60,654 nt of DNA, from contig JAYWHR010000017.1 in NCBI GenBank assembly GCA_043777675.1, positions 1 through 60,654 on the forward strand. The letters are read 5' to 3'. The notes below the pieces were generated by a model. It worked only from the letters and a program-made list of their open reading frames with translations. It searched no databases and was not told the DNA's origin. The position numbers were made by a program, and so were the translations under genes. This document shows, piece after piece, positions 9,120 to 17,660 of the stretch; positions within the stretch are counted from its first letter, which is position 1, and each line of letters begins with the position of its first letter. Source of the stretch: JANMDU01 sp043777675. GTDB lineage: Bacteria > Pseudomonadota > Gammaproteobacteria > Burkholderiales > Burkholderiaceae_C.

Positions 9120-9983
9120 ATGAAAACCTTGAATGCACAGTCTGTCCAAGTGACGCCAGAGTTACCCAGCCGCCGTTTGGCCATGCATTGGGGTTGCGCT
9201 GCTTGCCTCAGCTTAGGCTCAGGCTTTGCTTTGGCGCGCGAGGGCGTGGAAGTAGGTGGCAACTCAAAATTCTCTAAGCTTGTGCCCGCGGGCGATGTGG
9301 AGAAAGCCGCGGCGCAGCAGTATCAAAAGATGATGCAAGAGGCCGCCGCAAAGAATGCCCTTCTGCCAGCGGATCACCCGCAAAGCCTACGCTTGCGAGC
9401 CATTGCGCAAAAGATCATTCCCTTTTCTTACGAATGGAATCCGCGCGCCAAAGACTGGCAGTGGGAAGTCAATATCTTGAACAGCAACCAAATCAATGCA
9501 TTCTGCATGCCCGGCGGCAAGATCGCTTTCTACACGGGCATCCTAGAACAGCTCAAGTTGACCGATGACGAAGTGGCCATGATCATGGGCCATGAAGTGG
9601 CGCATGCTTTGCGTGAGCATGCACGCGAGCGCATGGGCAAGAGCGCGGCTACCAATATTGGCATCAGCCTTGGAGCGTCTCTGTTAGGTTTAGGCCAAGG
9701 CACAACTCAGCTGGCTAGCATGGGCGGGCAACTCTTGAGTATGAAATTTGGCCGCGATGACGAATCTGAAGCCGATTTGGTTGGCATGGAACTCGCCGCT
9801 CGCGCGGGCTACAACCCGCGTGCCGGCGTGAGCTTGTGGCAAAAAATGGCCACTGCCAGTAAAGGCGCGCCCCCGCAATTCCTCTCTACGCATCCCAGTG
9901 GCCCATCACGAATCAAAGATATTGAAGCAAATTTGCCTAAAGTGGAGCCGCTGTATGCGCGCGCGAAGCCCGTTAAAAATTAA
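9120..9983 (+). CDS. M48-family zinc metalloprotease, periplasmic
   Basis: 287 residues. The zinc motif HEVAH is at 158-162, with the third ligand Glu in ESEAD (Glu217), as in the M48C proteases BepA/LoiP/YcaL. Before it are the typical NAFCMPGGKIAFYTGIL and LTDDEVAMIMGHE stretches. The N-terminus has an Arg-Arg pair and a hydrophobic stretch (SRRLAMHWGCAACLSLGSGFALA) that looks like a signal peptide with a long n-region, so the enzyme should act in the periplasm on outer-membrane proteins. The TPR domain of BepA is missing. It is a single gene, between a terminator and the convergent purC. Confidence 0.9.
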   Translation: MKTLNAQSVQVTPELPSRRLAMHWGCAACLSLGSGFALAREGVEVGGNSKFSKLVPAGDVEKAAAQQYQKMMQEAAAKNALLPADHPQSLRLRAIAQKIIPFSYEWNPRAKDWQWEVNILNSNQINAFCMPGGKIAFYTGILEQLKLTDDEVAMIMGHEVAHALREHARERMGKSAATNIGISLGASLLGLGQGTTQLASMGGQLLSMKFGRDDESEADLVGMELAARAGYNPRAGVSLWQKMATASKGAPPQFLSTHPSGPSRIKDIEANLPKVEPLYARAKPVKN

Positions 9984-10007
9984 GCGTCGCTGTGCCTGCT
10001 GTTGCGC

Positions 10008-10916
10008 TTAAGCTGTGAGTCGCTGAAGAGCCTCACGGTATTTGGCGGCGGTTTTCTCGATCACGTTTTCAGGCAGTTTAGGTGCGGGTGCCTGCTTGTT
10101 CCAAGGCTGTCCATTCACCTGCGCAAGCTCTAACCAATCGCGCACGAATTGTTTGTCGTAGCTGGATGGATTCTTGCCAGCGTGAAAGGCGGCTGCATAC
10201 GTCTCGGCCGGCCAGAAGCGCGAGCTGTCGGGTGTGAGCACTTCATCCATCAGCACCAACGTGCCGTTTGCATCAAGGCCGAATTCAAATTTGGTATCAG
10301 CAATGATGATGCCTTTGCCGAGCGCGAAGTCTGCGGCTTCTTTGTAAAGGGCAATGCTAATTGCTCTTATTTTGCTAGCAAGATCGCTACCAATCATGCC
10401 GGCGGCAGCCTCATAAGTGATGTTTTCATCATGCTCGCCCACAGCCGCTTTGGCGGCGGGCGTAAAGATGGGTTCGGGTAGCTTGCTCGCGTTTTTCAAT
10501 CCAACGGGAAGCTTTACGCCACACACAGATTGCGTTTTTTGATATTCTGCCCAGCCGCTGCCTGCCAAATAGCCACGCACAACAGCCTCAATCATCACAG
10601 GTTTGAGGCGTTTGACCAGCATAGAGCGGTCTTTGACTTGCGACTTCTCAGCTTCTCTAACGGCGCTCAGCGGATCATCGCCTGTCAAATGATTCGGGCA
10701 AATATGCGAGAGCTTGCCAAACCAAAACAGCGCCATCTGCGTGAGCAAAATGCCTTTATCGGGCACAGGCTCGGCCATGATCACATCAAAGGCGGAGAGG
10801 CGATCCGAGGCCACCATCAAGATGCGATCTTCGCCCACAGCGTAGTTATCCCTCACCTTACCTCGAGCAAGTAAGGGAAGGCTGGTGATGCTTGAGGTGT
10901 GGACGGCGAGACTCAT
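10008..10916 (-). CDS. purC: Phosphoribosylaminoimidazole-succinocarboxamide synthase
   Basis: 302 residues from the chosen start MSLAVHTSSI. It joins CAIR and aspartate with ATP in purine synthesis, making SAICAR. Recognised by ARGKVRDNY, SDRLSAFDVIMAEPVPDKG and RGYLAGSGWAEYQ; it is the longer ~300-residue form usual in betaproteobacteria. The frame stays open 267 bases further upstream, but that stretch runs through the fba terminator and has no PurC similarity, so the start at 10916 is used. It lies downstream of fba on the same strand, separated by a terminator, so it needs its own promoter or read-through. Confidence 0.96.
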   Translation of the reverse strand: MSLAVHTSSITSLPLLARGKVRDNYAVGEDRILMVASDRLSAFDVIMAEPVPDKGILLTQMALFWFGKLSHICPNHLTGDDPLSAVREAEKSQVKDRSMLVKRLKPVMIEAVVRGYLAGSGWAEYQKTQSVCGVKLPVGLKNASKLPEPIFTPAAKAAVGEHDENITYEAAAGMIGSDLASKIRAISIALYKEAADFALGKGIIIADTKFEFGLDANGTLVLMDEVLTPDSSRFWPAETYAAAFHAGKNPSSYDKQFVRDWLELAQVNGQPWNKQAPAPKLPENVIEKTAAKYREALQRLTA

Positions 10917-10937
10917 GGCGTACAAGATTTGACAAAT

Positions 10938-10969
10938 GAAAAAGCCCGCTGATGATTCTGCAGCGGGCT
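10938..10969 (-). terminator. Rho-independent terminator between fba and purC
   Basis: On the minus strand, AGCCCGCTG and CAGCGGGCT pair (10961-10969 with 10943-10951), followed by five U (10938-10942). It follows the fba stop by ~45 bases. Confidence 0.88.
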
Positions 10970-11013
10970 CTGAATTATCGCGCCTCGGGTTGAGGCTGCG
11001 GTATACAGGCAAA

Positions 11014-12078
11014 TTATTGAACCACTTGCGAGAGCTCACCCTTGGCATATTGCGCCGCCACCACTTGCAAGCTGTGGCCTTTGATTTTGCTCGCTTGGCC
11101 CGTGCAGCCAAACTCGATGTAGCGCTGTTTGCAAATCGATTGAGCGGCGGCGCGAGCGGGCTTGAGCCATTCACGAGCGTCAAACTTGTCTGGATTCTCG
11201 GCCAAGAATTTGCGCACTGCGCCCGTCATCGCCAAACGGATGTCGGTGTCGATGTTGATCTTGCGCACGCCGAATTGAATCGCTTTTTGAATCTCTTCCA
11301 CCGGCACGCCATAGGTTTCTTTCATCTTGCCGCCGTAGGCATTGATTTGCGCGAGCAAATCTTGCGGCACGGAAGATGAGCCGTGCATGACCAAATGCGT
11401 GTTGGGCAGGCGTCGGTTGATTTCTTTGATGCGCTCGATGGCGAGGATGTCACCGGTGGGTTTGCGGGTGAATTTATATGCGCCGTGGCTGGTGCCAATG
11501 GCAATGGCCAAAGCATCGAGCTGCGTGCGTTTGACAAAATCAGCCGCTTGTTCTGGGTCAGTCAACAGCTGCTCGCGCGTCATGATGGCGTCTGTGCCGT
11601 GGCCATCTTCTTTATCGCCTTGCATGGTTTCAAGCGAGCCGAGGCAGCCGAGCTCGCCTTCCACGGTCACGCCCAGTTTGTGCGCCATATCCACCACTTT
11701 GCGCGTGACTTCGATGTTGTATTCGTAGCTGGCAATCGTCTTGCCATCGGCCTCAAGCGAGCCATCCATCATCACCGAGCTAAAGCCCAAATTCATGGCA
11801 CCTTGGCACACATCTGGGCTTTGGCCGTGGTCTTGATGCATCACCAGCGGAATGTGTGGATACGCTTCAACAGCAGCCTGAATCAAATGTTTGATAAACG
11901 GCTCGCCCGCATACTTGCGCGCGCCCGCACTGGCCTGCAAGATCACGGGTGCGCCTACCTCGTGAGCCGCCTCCATCACCGCTTGCACTTGCTCAAGATT
12001 GTTCACGTTGAAGGCAGGAATGCCGTAGTTGTTAAGGGCTGCATGATCGAGCAGTTCGCGCATGGAAACGAGTGGCAT
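11014..12078 (-). CDS. fba: Class II fructose-1,6-bisphosphate aldolase
   Basis: 354 residues. It splits fructose-1,6-bisphosphate into two triose phosphates (glycolysis/gluconeogenesis). The zinc site begins at MHQDHGQSPD (His81, Asp83, His84), with further hallmarks GAPVILQASAGARKYAG, VEGELGCLG, IGTSHGAYKF, VMHGSSSVP and KINIDTDIRLA. The length and wording match the Calvin-cycle subtype found in Burkholderiales. Its own terminator follows. The pairing with purC on the same strand is common in Comamonadaceae (from general knowledge, not checked). Confidence 0.97.
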   Translation of the reverse strand: MPLVSMRELLDHAALNNYGIPAFNVNNLEQVQAVMEAAHEVGAPVILQASAGARKYAGEPFIKHLIQAAVEAYPHIPLVMHQDHGQSPDVCQGAMNLGFSSVMMDGSLEADGKTIASYEYNIEVTRKVVDMAHKLGVTVEGELGCLGSLETMQGDKEDGHGTDAIMTREQLLTDPEQAADFVKRTQLDALAIAIGTSHGAYKFTRKPTGDILAIERIKEINRRLPNTHLVMHGSSSVPQDLLAQINAYGGKMKETYGVPVEEIQKAIQFGVRKINIDTDIRLAMTGAVRKFLAENPDKFDAREWLKPARAAAQSICKQRYIEFGCTGQASKIKGHSLQVVAAQYAKGELSQVVQ

Positions 12079-12177
12079 GATGAAAACTCCGAGGATGATA
12101 AAAATTCGCGCAAGCCGATGCGAAAAACCGATGTTGGTAACTGGCTTGTAACTGCCTCAATTTTACTAGAGGCATTG

Positions 12178-12208
12178 AAAAAAGCCACCCGCCTTGTGAG
12201 CGGGTGGC
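12178..12208 (-). terminator. Rho-independent terminator after the OmpW-like gene
   Basis: Read on the minus strand: GCCACCCGC (12208-12200) pairs with GCGGGTGGC (12192-12184), then six U (12183-12178). It lies 26 bases after the OmpW-like stop. Confidence 0.88.
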
Positions 12209-12233
12209 TTCGCGCGATCTGCGCAATCAGCAA

Positions 12234-12899
12234 TCAGAACTTGTAGCCAACTTGGAAGGTGTAGCCATTGGGGTCAAGCTTGGTGCGCAAGGTCTGCCCA
12301 GTGGACAGCGTGCCAACAGTCTTGAGAAAAGTCTTTGTGTAGTTGGCGTCGACATACCATTTTTCATTGATGTTGTAGACCATTCCCAGTTGAATCGTCG
12401 GTGCGATCTTGTCTTTGAAACGCAGTGTTGTGCCCGGGCCACCGGGGTTAGTCAGCGCCGTTAGCACGCTAGTGCCTGTTTCTTTGTAGAAATTCACGTA
12501 AGACAATCCACCGCCAACGTAAGGGCGAAACGCTGCCTTGGCATCCATGAAACGATATTGCCCGATCAGCGTGATGGGGAGTACTTTGGTGGTGCCAATC
12601 ACGCCAACGCCAGCAATCGCGCCAGCACCCGTCACTTTGTGCTTGAAACCAAAGCCCAGCGGCACGTTGAGCACGATGTTATCCGTCATGGCGTAGTTCA
12701 CAGCGCCTGTGAGCTGCGTGTTGCTGTTCACATCGGCTTGGGTTCCGGGCAGGCTCGGTGCGGAAAGGTTGCCGCTGGTCACGTCAGGTGCAATCTGTGT
12801 GATTCCGCTAGAAGCTGACCAACTGCCAGCTTTTTGAGCGGATGCAGAGAAGCTGCAGGCCAGTAAGGCTGCGAGGGCTAGAGTTGTTTGATATTTCAT
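12234..12899 (-). CDS. OmpW-family outer-membrane protein
   Basis: 221 residues. It starts with a clear signal peptide (MKYQTTLALAALLACSFSASA, cleavage before QKAG). OmpW features follow: an N-terminal SWSASSGITQIAPD strand, DNIVLNVPLGFGFKHKV, LPITLIGQYRF, FRPYVGGGLSYVNF, and the C-terminal GYTFQVGYKF strand ending in Phe, which is the outer-membrane insertion signal. The Met seven residues upstream gives a poorer signal peptide and is not used. These small 8-stranded barrels pass hydrophobic compounds. It is just upstream on the same strand as the terminator at 12178 and 24 bases downstream of the SGNH lipase-like gene. Confidence 0.9.
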   Translation of the reverse strand: MKYQTTLALAALLACSFSASAQKAGSWSASSGITQIAPDVTSGNLSAPSLPGTQADVNSNTQLTGAVNYAMTDNIVLNVPLGFGFKHKVTGAGAIAGVGVIGTTKVLPITLIGQYRFMDAKAAFRPYVGGGLSYVNFYKETGTSVLTALTNPGGPGTTLRFKDKIAPTIQLGMVYNINEKWYVDANYTKTFLKTVGTLSTGQTLRTKLDPNGYTFQVGYKF

Positions 12900-12923
12900 G
12901 ATTTCAATTCTTGTAAGCAATCA

Positions 12924-14075
12924 TCACAGCCAGCCTTTTTGTGCGAGAGAACGCGATACCAACTGAGCGAGTAGCTGGTGGCCAAACGGTGTTGGGTGAA
13001 AGCCGTCTGAGAAGGCATATGAGCGCCAGCCCGCAGGGCCTGAAGCATCCAGCGCGGCAGCAGTACAGGTGAAGAAGTTGTAATCAGGCAGGCCTTGCAG
13101 ACCCACTCCAGTGATCGGGCAAACTGGGGTTGTGGCATTGGTCAAGGCAAACGCAGCTGGATTCGTAACTTGATCGTTGAATGAGGTGTAAAAATCAACA
13201 ATCGCTACACGTGATTCGCTGCCAAGGCGGGCATTAAGTTGGCTGTTAAATGCGACAGCCCAAGCGCGCACAAGAGCTTCAATTTGCGCGGCGCCAGCTG
13301 CACCCGCTGGCCCTGCCGCAATGCTACCTAAAACCAGTTTAAAGCGCGGTGTATTCGTCACAGCAGGCACGTTGAGCACGGCAACGCGAGTTGCGCCCCT
13401 AGCCAGTAACTTGGTATTGACCGCGTCGGCATATCTATTGGCTAAGCCGGCCATATACATACCTGCTAACGTTTCTGGACCGCCCGTCGTCCCAATCATC
13501 GAAGTGACGGAAGCTGATGGCAGCACGGTAGATAGAAATCCAATGTATGCGTTCACGCCCGCAGCGCCACCAGCCGCTCCAAGATACGCGCCCACCAAAT
13601 CTGCTGCATCATTACCGCCGCCATCAACGAGCATGATCTCGCCGGCTGGAAATGTACCCCCAACAACTGCTGCGGCATTGTCCATCTGAGCAGGAATGGA
13701 AAACGGTGATGTGGGTCCGCCCGTAGCAGCCAAGCTATTAATTCGACCACCTCCAACGGCATAGTTCGTGCAAGCTAATGCTGGAGCCACGAAGTTAGTG
13801 AAACTCGTCGCTACATAAAAATTACAAATTTGTTTTCCGAAAGATTTGGCGATCATCTCAGGCCAAATGGGTGTGCTTGTTGGCGTAGCGCCCGGGCTCG
13901 ATCCAGCTGCATTGACCGTGAATTTGATGCCAAATGTGCCGCTGTCGGCTAGGCTATCACCAAAGACGCGAACACCAGTGGCGCTATTGCTTGTGCCGGA
14001 TCCACCGCCACTACCGCAACCAGCCAAGAATGCTGCAGATAAAACCGCGCTAAGAATCCAGTGGATTTGCTTCAT
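12924..14075 (-). CDS. GDSL/SGNH-family lipase-like lipoprotein
   Basis: 383 residues. Lipoprotein signal MKQIHWILSAVLSAAFLAGC (Cys20). The SGNH blocks are present: FGDSLADSG with the catalytic Ser, VDGGGNDAADL (Asn block), and DGFHPTPFGHQ with catalytic Asp and His. This subfamily contains secreted lecithinases, esterases and autotransporter passengers, but no barrel is present here, so the protein is probably a lipid-anchored periplasmic or surface esterase. An AGGAG ribosome site precedes the start. Its promoter region holds a TetR-like palindrome (14105-14116). The OmpW-like gene follows closely, so the two may be co-transcribed. Confidence 0.88.
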   Translation of the reverse strand: MKQIHWILSAVLSAAFLAGCGSGGGSGTSNSATGVRVFGDSLADSGTFGIKFTVNAAGSSPGATPTSTPIWPEMIAKSFGKQICNFYVATSFTNFVAPALACTNYAVGGGRINSLAATGGPTSPFSIPAQMDNAAAVVGGTFPAGEIMLVDGGGNDAADLVGAYLGAAGGAAGVNAYIGFLSTVLPSASVTSMIGTTGGPETLAGMYMAGLANRYADAVNTKLLARGATRVAVLNVPAVTNTPRFKLVLGSIAAGPAGAAGAAQIEALVRAWAVAFNSQLNARLGSESRVAIVDFYTSFNDQVTNPAAFALTNATTPVCPITGVGLQGLPDYNFFTCTAAALDASGPAGWRSYAFSDGFHPTPFGHQLLAQLVSRSLAQKGWL

Positions 14076-14104
14076 ATGTGCTCCTAAGTTTTAGTCTAAA
14101 AATA

Positions 14105-14116
14105 GAACGACCGTTC
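14105..14116 (-). promoter_or_regulatory. Palindrome upstream of the SGNH lipase, TetR-operator-like
   Basis: GAACG-AC-CGTTC, a perfect inverted repeat with a 2-base centre, 30 bases before the lipase start. Half-sites of this kind are common for TetR-family repressors; the binding protein is unknown. Confidence 0.45.
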
Positions 14117-14232
14117 GTTTTAATTTTGTGAATGATAAACCTTGTAACCCTTTTGTGTGAGGGGGTTATCACTGAGATACCGTCTGTAAGCCATGTGAGC
14201 TTCAATCGGCAGTCGCATAGGTTGCACAAGAT

Positions 14233-14487
14233 TCAGCGGTATCTGAGTTTCATCAGAAAAATGCTGAGCGCGAGGCTTAGGGTGATGACGTTGGCGATGA
14301 TGATCGGCCAGGCACCCAGCAGGATGCCGTAGATGAGCCACAGCGCTACACCAGCTGTGAAGCAGCCATACATGGAGAGAGAAATGCCGCTCACGTCTTT
14401 CGTACGGAAAGTTTTGATGGCCTGCGGCAGGAAGCTGAAGGTGGTCAGGCAGGCGGCAATGGTGCCGATCAGATCGGTGATATTCAT
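14233..14487 (-). CDS. SemiSWEET-type sugar transporter
   Basis: 84 residues from MNITDLIGTI. It has three membrane helices with the PQ-loop motif (TTFSFLPQAIKTFRTKD), followed by SGISLSMYGCFTAGVALWLIYG. Bacterial SemiSWEETs are ~85-95 residues and work as dimers moving sugars across the inner membrane. The frame extends 57 codons upstream, but that part would cross repeat R2 and the start region of the opposite gene, so the downstream Met is chosen. No obvious Shine-Dalgarno sequence lies before it; the bases just upstream belong to the R2 repeat boundary. Confidence 0.88.
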   Translation of the reverse strand: MNITDLIGTIAACLTTFSFLPQAIKTFRTKDVSGISLSMYGCFTAGVALWLIYGILLGAWPIIIANVITLSLALSIFLMKLRYR

Positions 14488-14495
14488 GAGGTGTG

Positions 14496-14536
14496 CTATC
14501 AAATTAAGAGCTATCAACGCATATTTTATGCCGGCA
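14496..14536 (+). repeat. GCCGGC-terminal repeat, copy R2
   Basis: CTATCAAATTAAGAGCTATC leads on to TTTTATGCCGGCA. It lies in the leader of the SemiSWEET gene, antisense to it, ending 9 bases from its start codon. Confidence 0.75.
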
Positions 14537-14625
14537 AGGAGTCGATTTGACTTAAAAATCGTGATGAAAAATCGAGTGTCGCTCAATCGATAGACAAAAT
14601 AGCAACGGCTACGAATAATCCTCTC

Positions 14626-15300
14626 ATGCCTACTCTCTACTTCGTCCGCCATGGTCAAGCCAGCTTTGGAGCGGCCGATTACGATAACTTAAGCGATACA
14701 GGACACCGCCAAGCTTTGGCGTTGGGGCAGTATTTCAAAGCGAAGAATGTAAGCTTTGATGCCGCATATATGGGCACACTGCGTCGACATGCGCAAACTT
14801 ACGCGGGTATTGCTCAAGGCCTGGGCTCAGATGTTGCAGCTATTGCGCGGCCGGGGCTTAATGAATACGACAGCGATGCCGTGGTGCGAGCGATCCATCC
14901 TGAGCCGCTGTCCGTTGAGCGCACGCCAGAGACTTACCGCAAACACTTTCGCTTGCTGCGCGATGGTCTCGCCGCTTGGATGGAAGGAACCACTTCACCT
15001 CAGGGCATGCCGGAGTATCCCGTTTTTGTGAAAGGCATCACGGATGTGCTGGATGAGGTACGCGCAGAGTTTGGCGGGAAAGACGATGCGAACATCTTGA
15101 TCTGCTCCAGCGGCGGCCCGATCAGCACGGCAGTCGGCCATATTCTCGGCACCTCACCGCAAACGACGATTGAGCTCAATCTTCGCATTCGCAATAGCAG
15201 CGTGACTGAATTTGCGTTTACACCCAAGCGGCATATGCTGGTGACCTACAACACCCTGCCACATCTGGAAGACAAGCCGGAATGGGTGACTTACGCCTAG
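14626..15300 (+). CDS. Histidine phosphatase family protein (phosphoglycerate mutase-like)
   Basis: 224 residues. The N-terminal RHG motif (FVRHGQASFG, Arg8-His9-Gly10) holds the phospho-accepting His9. Other family signs are LSDTGHRQALALG, GTLRRHAQTYAG and the second-half ICSSGGPISTAVG, where the usual second catalytic His is replaced by a Ser/Gly stretch. That makes mutase activity doubtful; a phosphatase or a non-canonical member is more likely. It is expressed divergently from SemiSWEET and overlaps the end of the convergent GIY-YIG-like gene by 4 bases. Confidence 0.85.
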   Translation: MPTLYFVRHGQASFGAADYDNLSDTGHRQALALGQYFKAKNVSFDAAYMGTLRRHAQTYAGIAQGLGSDVAAIARPGLNEYDSDAVVRAIHPEPLSVERTPETYRKHFRLLRDGLAAWMEGTTSPQGMPEYPVFVKGITDVLDEVRAEFGGKDDANILICSSGGPISTAVGHILGTSPQTTIELNLRIRNSSVTEFAFTPKRHMLVTYNTLPHLEDKPEWVTYA

Positions 15301-15626
15301 CCCTGCCACACCCCATAACCCTTGGCTTGCAGTTGAATGGCCAGCTCCACTTCGATCTTTTTCGCTGTGATGTACGGCATCGGGTTTAAATGCTCGTAAA
15401 GATCAGGCAGCAGGTGCAGGCCGTAATCGGTGACGTATTTATTGGCTTGAATACCCGCTTTGTGTTTGTCAAAGCGGGTATCAGGATCAAGCCCAGTCAT
15501 GCCCACATAGACGAAAGGCCGACCCATGGCGTAATCTGGGTTGCAGCGGCGAAATTTGGCGCTGTTCCACACGCGGTCGTCGAGCTCGATCACATAAACG
15601 TGATACTGCCGCGCTGTTTTAGGCAT
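15297..15626 (-). CDS. GIY-YIG-like small protein
   Basis: 109 residues. YHVYVIELDDRVW, FVYVGMTGLDPDTRFDKHKAG and KYVTDYGLHLLPDLY follow the layout of the GIY-YIG nuclease fold (strand, YVG-type second motif, Arg/His helix), but the first motif reads HVYVIEL instead of GIY. Members of this kind are common next to rsmI in betaproteobacteria and are usually left as hypothetical. It overlaps the end of rsmI by 8 bases, so it is probably translated from the same message. Nuclease activity is unproven. Confidence 0.7.
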   Translation of the reverse strand: MPKTARQYHVYVIELDDRVWNSAKFRRCNPDYAMGRPFVYVGMTGLDPDTRFDKHKAGIQANKYVTDYGLHLLPDLYEHLNPMPYITAKKIEVELAIQLQAKGYGVWQG

Positions 15627-16530
15627 CTTCGTTCTTGATCTTCAAAGCGATGTCATACAAAGCATTGCGCGGCTCGCCGGTGATGTCTGCTGCCAACTTC
15701 ACAGCGGTTTTGGTGGGCAGCTCGGGCAGCAACAGTTTTAAGACTCGCTCGCCTTCGCCGGCGCTTGCATCCGTTGCGGCTTGCGGATGAATCGCTAATG
15801 CAAATTCACCCATACAGCGGTGTTTGTCTTGCGCCAGCCAAGTGGCAAACGCGCTGGCTGGCATGGTGGCGATTTGTTCGAATTGTTTGGTGAGCTCACG
15901 GCCTACTGTTAGAGGGCGTTCTCCTAAGGCAGCCAACGCAGTAGCCAAGGCTTCAATGCGATGCGGCGCTTCAAGCAAGAGCACGGCGCGGGGCTCAGCG
16001 CTTAAACGCATCACCTGCGCCTCGCGCTCTTTCGCTTTGGAGGAAAGAAAGCCTTCAAATACAAACCCGCCGGTATCGCCAGTTAATCCGGCTGCACTGA
16101 TCAGCGCGGTAATGCTGCTTGCGCCGGGAAGCGGTATCACGCGCAGACCGGTTGCATGTACGGCGGCGGCCAAGCGGGCACCAGGATCGCTGACGGCGGG
16201 TGTGCCTGCATCGCTCACATAGGCGATTCGCTCACCCGACTGCAGCCGAGCGATGATGCCCAGTGCTGCTTCGCGCTCGTTGTGTTCATGGACGGCGAGT
16301 AACGATTTCTTGAGGCCATAAATACCGAGCATCCCCTGCGTGTGACGTGTGTCTTCGCAGGCTATTTTGTCAACAAGGCTGAGCACATGCAAAGCGCGCA
16401 GCGAAATATCAGCGAGATTGCCAATCGGCGTGGCCAGCATGTAGAGCGTGCTGTTTGGGTAAAGCTGAGCTCCCGCAGCGGCTTGCGCGGCAGACAGGGA
16501 GGAGGAAAAATCTGCTTTCAAGGATGACAC
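15619..16530 (-). CDS. rsmI: 16S rRNA (cytidine-1402-2'-O)-methyltransferase
   Basis: 303 residues. Tetrapyrrole-methylase-fold enzyme that 2'-O-methylates C1402 in the ribosomal decoding site with SAM. Hallmarks: LYMLATPIGNLADISLRAL, IACEDTRHTQGML, HEHNEREAA, YVSDAGTPAVSDPGARL, PLPGASSITALISAAGL, FLSSKAKERE. It starts 9 bases from the divergent yraN, the same neighbourhood as in Escherichia coli except that lpoA is absent. The GIY-YIG-like gene overlaps its 3' end. Confidence 0.96.
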   Translation of the reverse strand: MSSLKADFSSSLSAAQAAAGAQLYPNSTLYMLATPIGNLADISLRALHVLSLVDKIACEDTRHTQGMLGIYGLKKSLLAVHEHNEREAALGIIARLQSGERIAYVSDAGTPAVSDPGARLAAAVHATGLRVIPLPGASSITALISAAGLTGDTGGFVFEGFLSSKAKEREAQVMRLSAEPRAVLLLEAPHRIEALATALAALGERPLTVGRELTKQFEQIATMPASAFATWLAQDKHRCMGEFALAIHPQAATDASAGEGERVLKLLLPELPTKTAVKLAADITGEPRNALYDIALKIKNEDA

Positions 16531-16539
16531 AATGCTCGA

Positions 16540-16944
16540 ATGAATATATTCAAGAGCATAGCGGCAAAACCAATACCTACGACCAAAGCTGTCGGCGACG
16601 GTGGCGAAGAGTTAGCGCTGCGCTTTTTGCTCACAAAAGGCTTGATGCTGGTGGCTCGCAATTTCAAAACACCAGGGCGCGGCGGTGGCGAGGTGGATTT
16701 GATCATGCGCGCTTCGGATGGTACCTTGGTCTTTGTCGAGGTGCGCCAGCGCAAAAGCGCAAGCCACGGTGGCGCAGCGGCAAGCATCAGCGCCACAAAG
16801 CGCCGGCGGATCATCTTCGCGGCGCAGCATTACATCAGCCGATTAGCACACATGCCGCCTTGCCGCTTTGATGTAATCGCGCTCCAAGGCGAGGGCTCGG
16901 AGCAGCACGTTCAATGGCTGCAGGCCGCTTTTGACGCATCTTGA
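16540..16944 (+). CDS. yraN: YraN family (UPF0102) putative endonuclease-fold protein
   Basis: 134 residues. Conserved features: GDGGEELALRFLLTKG, NFKTPGRGGGEVDLIM and LVFVEVRQRKS, i.e. the Glu...Asp...Glu-X-Lys-like pattern of the restriction-endonuclease-like fold (here EVRQR in place of EVKxR), then TKRRRIIFAAQHYI and CRFDVIAL. Function is unknown across the family. It is divergent from rsmI with only 9 bases between start codons and upstream of diaA, the standard genomic order. Confidence 0.92.
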   Translation: MNIFKSIAAKPIPTTKAVGDGGEELALRFLLTKGLMLVARNFKTPGRGGGEVDLIMRASDGTLVFVEVRQRKSASHGGAAASISATKRRRIIFAAQHYISRLAHMPPCRFDVIALQGEGSEQHVQWLQAAFDAS

Positions 16945-16970
16945 AGTAAATTATGATTAAAAATAATGCC

Positions 16971-17010
16971 TAGCCGGCAAAAACACAAGAAACCTTGCTA
17001 TCAATTTAGT
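16971..17010 (-). repeat. GCCGGC-terminal repeat, copy R3
   Basis: Minus-strand copy between yraN and diaA (ACTAAATTGATAGCAAG, then TTTTTGCCGGCTA). The downstream end is 29 bases before the diaA start. Confidence 0.75.
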
Positions 17011-17039
17011 ATCATAGTAGTACCCAGAACTTTAACCAC

Positions 17040-17660
17040 ATGCTTGAACAACGCATCGAAAAAAACTTCATCGACAGTGCTGACCTGAAATATCAGGCAG
17101 CGCAAGTGTTGGCCAAGCCGATTGCTCAGGCCACGGAGGCTTTGCTCGCGTGCGTGACGAATGGCTGCAAGGTGTTGGTGTGTGGTAACGGCGGATCGGC
17201 GGCGGATGCGCAGCACTTCGCGGCCGAATTCGTTGGCCGCTATGAGCGCGAGCGCCCTGAGCTGGCCGCAATTGCACTGACTGCAGACAGTGCCATGCTC
17301 ACCGCCATCGCCAATGGCTATGAGTTCTCCCAGATTTTCGCAAGACAGGTGCGCGCGTTAGGCACCAGTGGCGATGTGCTCATTGCCATTTCAACCAGCG
17401 GCAATTCAGCGAATGTGATTGCTGCAATTGAAGCTGCACAAGAGCGAGAGATGATTGTGATTGCGCTGACTGGCAACAAAGACGGCGCAAAAGATAAAGT
17501 GGGCGGCGGCAAAATCGCCGCAATGCTGCGTGAGACCGATGTGCATATCTGCGTTCCGCATGAGCGCACGGCGCGCATCCAAGAGGTTCATCTGCTCACG
17601 TTGCACTGCCTTTGCGACGGAGTAGATTCTATGTTGTTAGGTGATCAGGAGAATCCATGA
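17040..17660 (+). CDS. diaA: SIS-domain protein, DiaA/phosphoheptose-isomerase-like
   Basis: 206 residues with one SIS fold: LVCGNGGSAADAQHFAAEFVGRYE, ALTADSAMLTAIANGYEF, DVLIAISTSGNSANVI and the C-terminal ARIQEVHLLTLHCLCDGVD. The RIQE.H.LT...LCD ending and the position between yraN and a BON lipoprotein match DiaA, the DnaA-binding initiation factor. GmhA (sedoheptulose-7-phosphate isomerase) is the close relative and cannot be ruled out from sequence alone. The stop overlaps the start of the next gene (ATGA), so the two are coupled. Confidence 0.85.
   Translation: MLEQRIEKNFIDSADLKYQAAQVLAKPIAQATEALLACVTNGCKVLVCGNGGSAADAQHFAAEFVGRYERERPELAAIALTADSAMLTAIANGYEFSQIFARQVRALGTSGDVLIAISTSGNSANVIAAIEAAQEREMIVIALTGNKDGAKDKVGGGKIAAMLRETDVHICVPHERTARIQEVHLLTLHCLCDGVDSMLLGDQENP

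Noticed and set aside
10917..11183. N-terminal extension of purC by 89 residues
   Set aside because: It would translate through the fba terminator and 3' end; PurC proteins start at the ARGKVRDNY region.
11383..12246. Long open frame (287 codons) antisense to fba
   Set aside because: It mirrors the strong codon bias of fba; the product has no recognisable domain, and fba itself is unmistakable.
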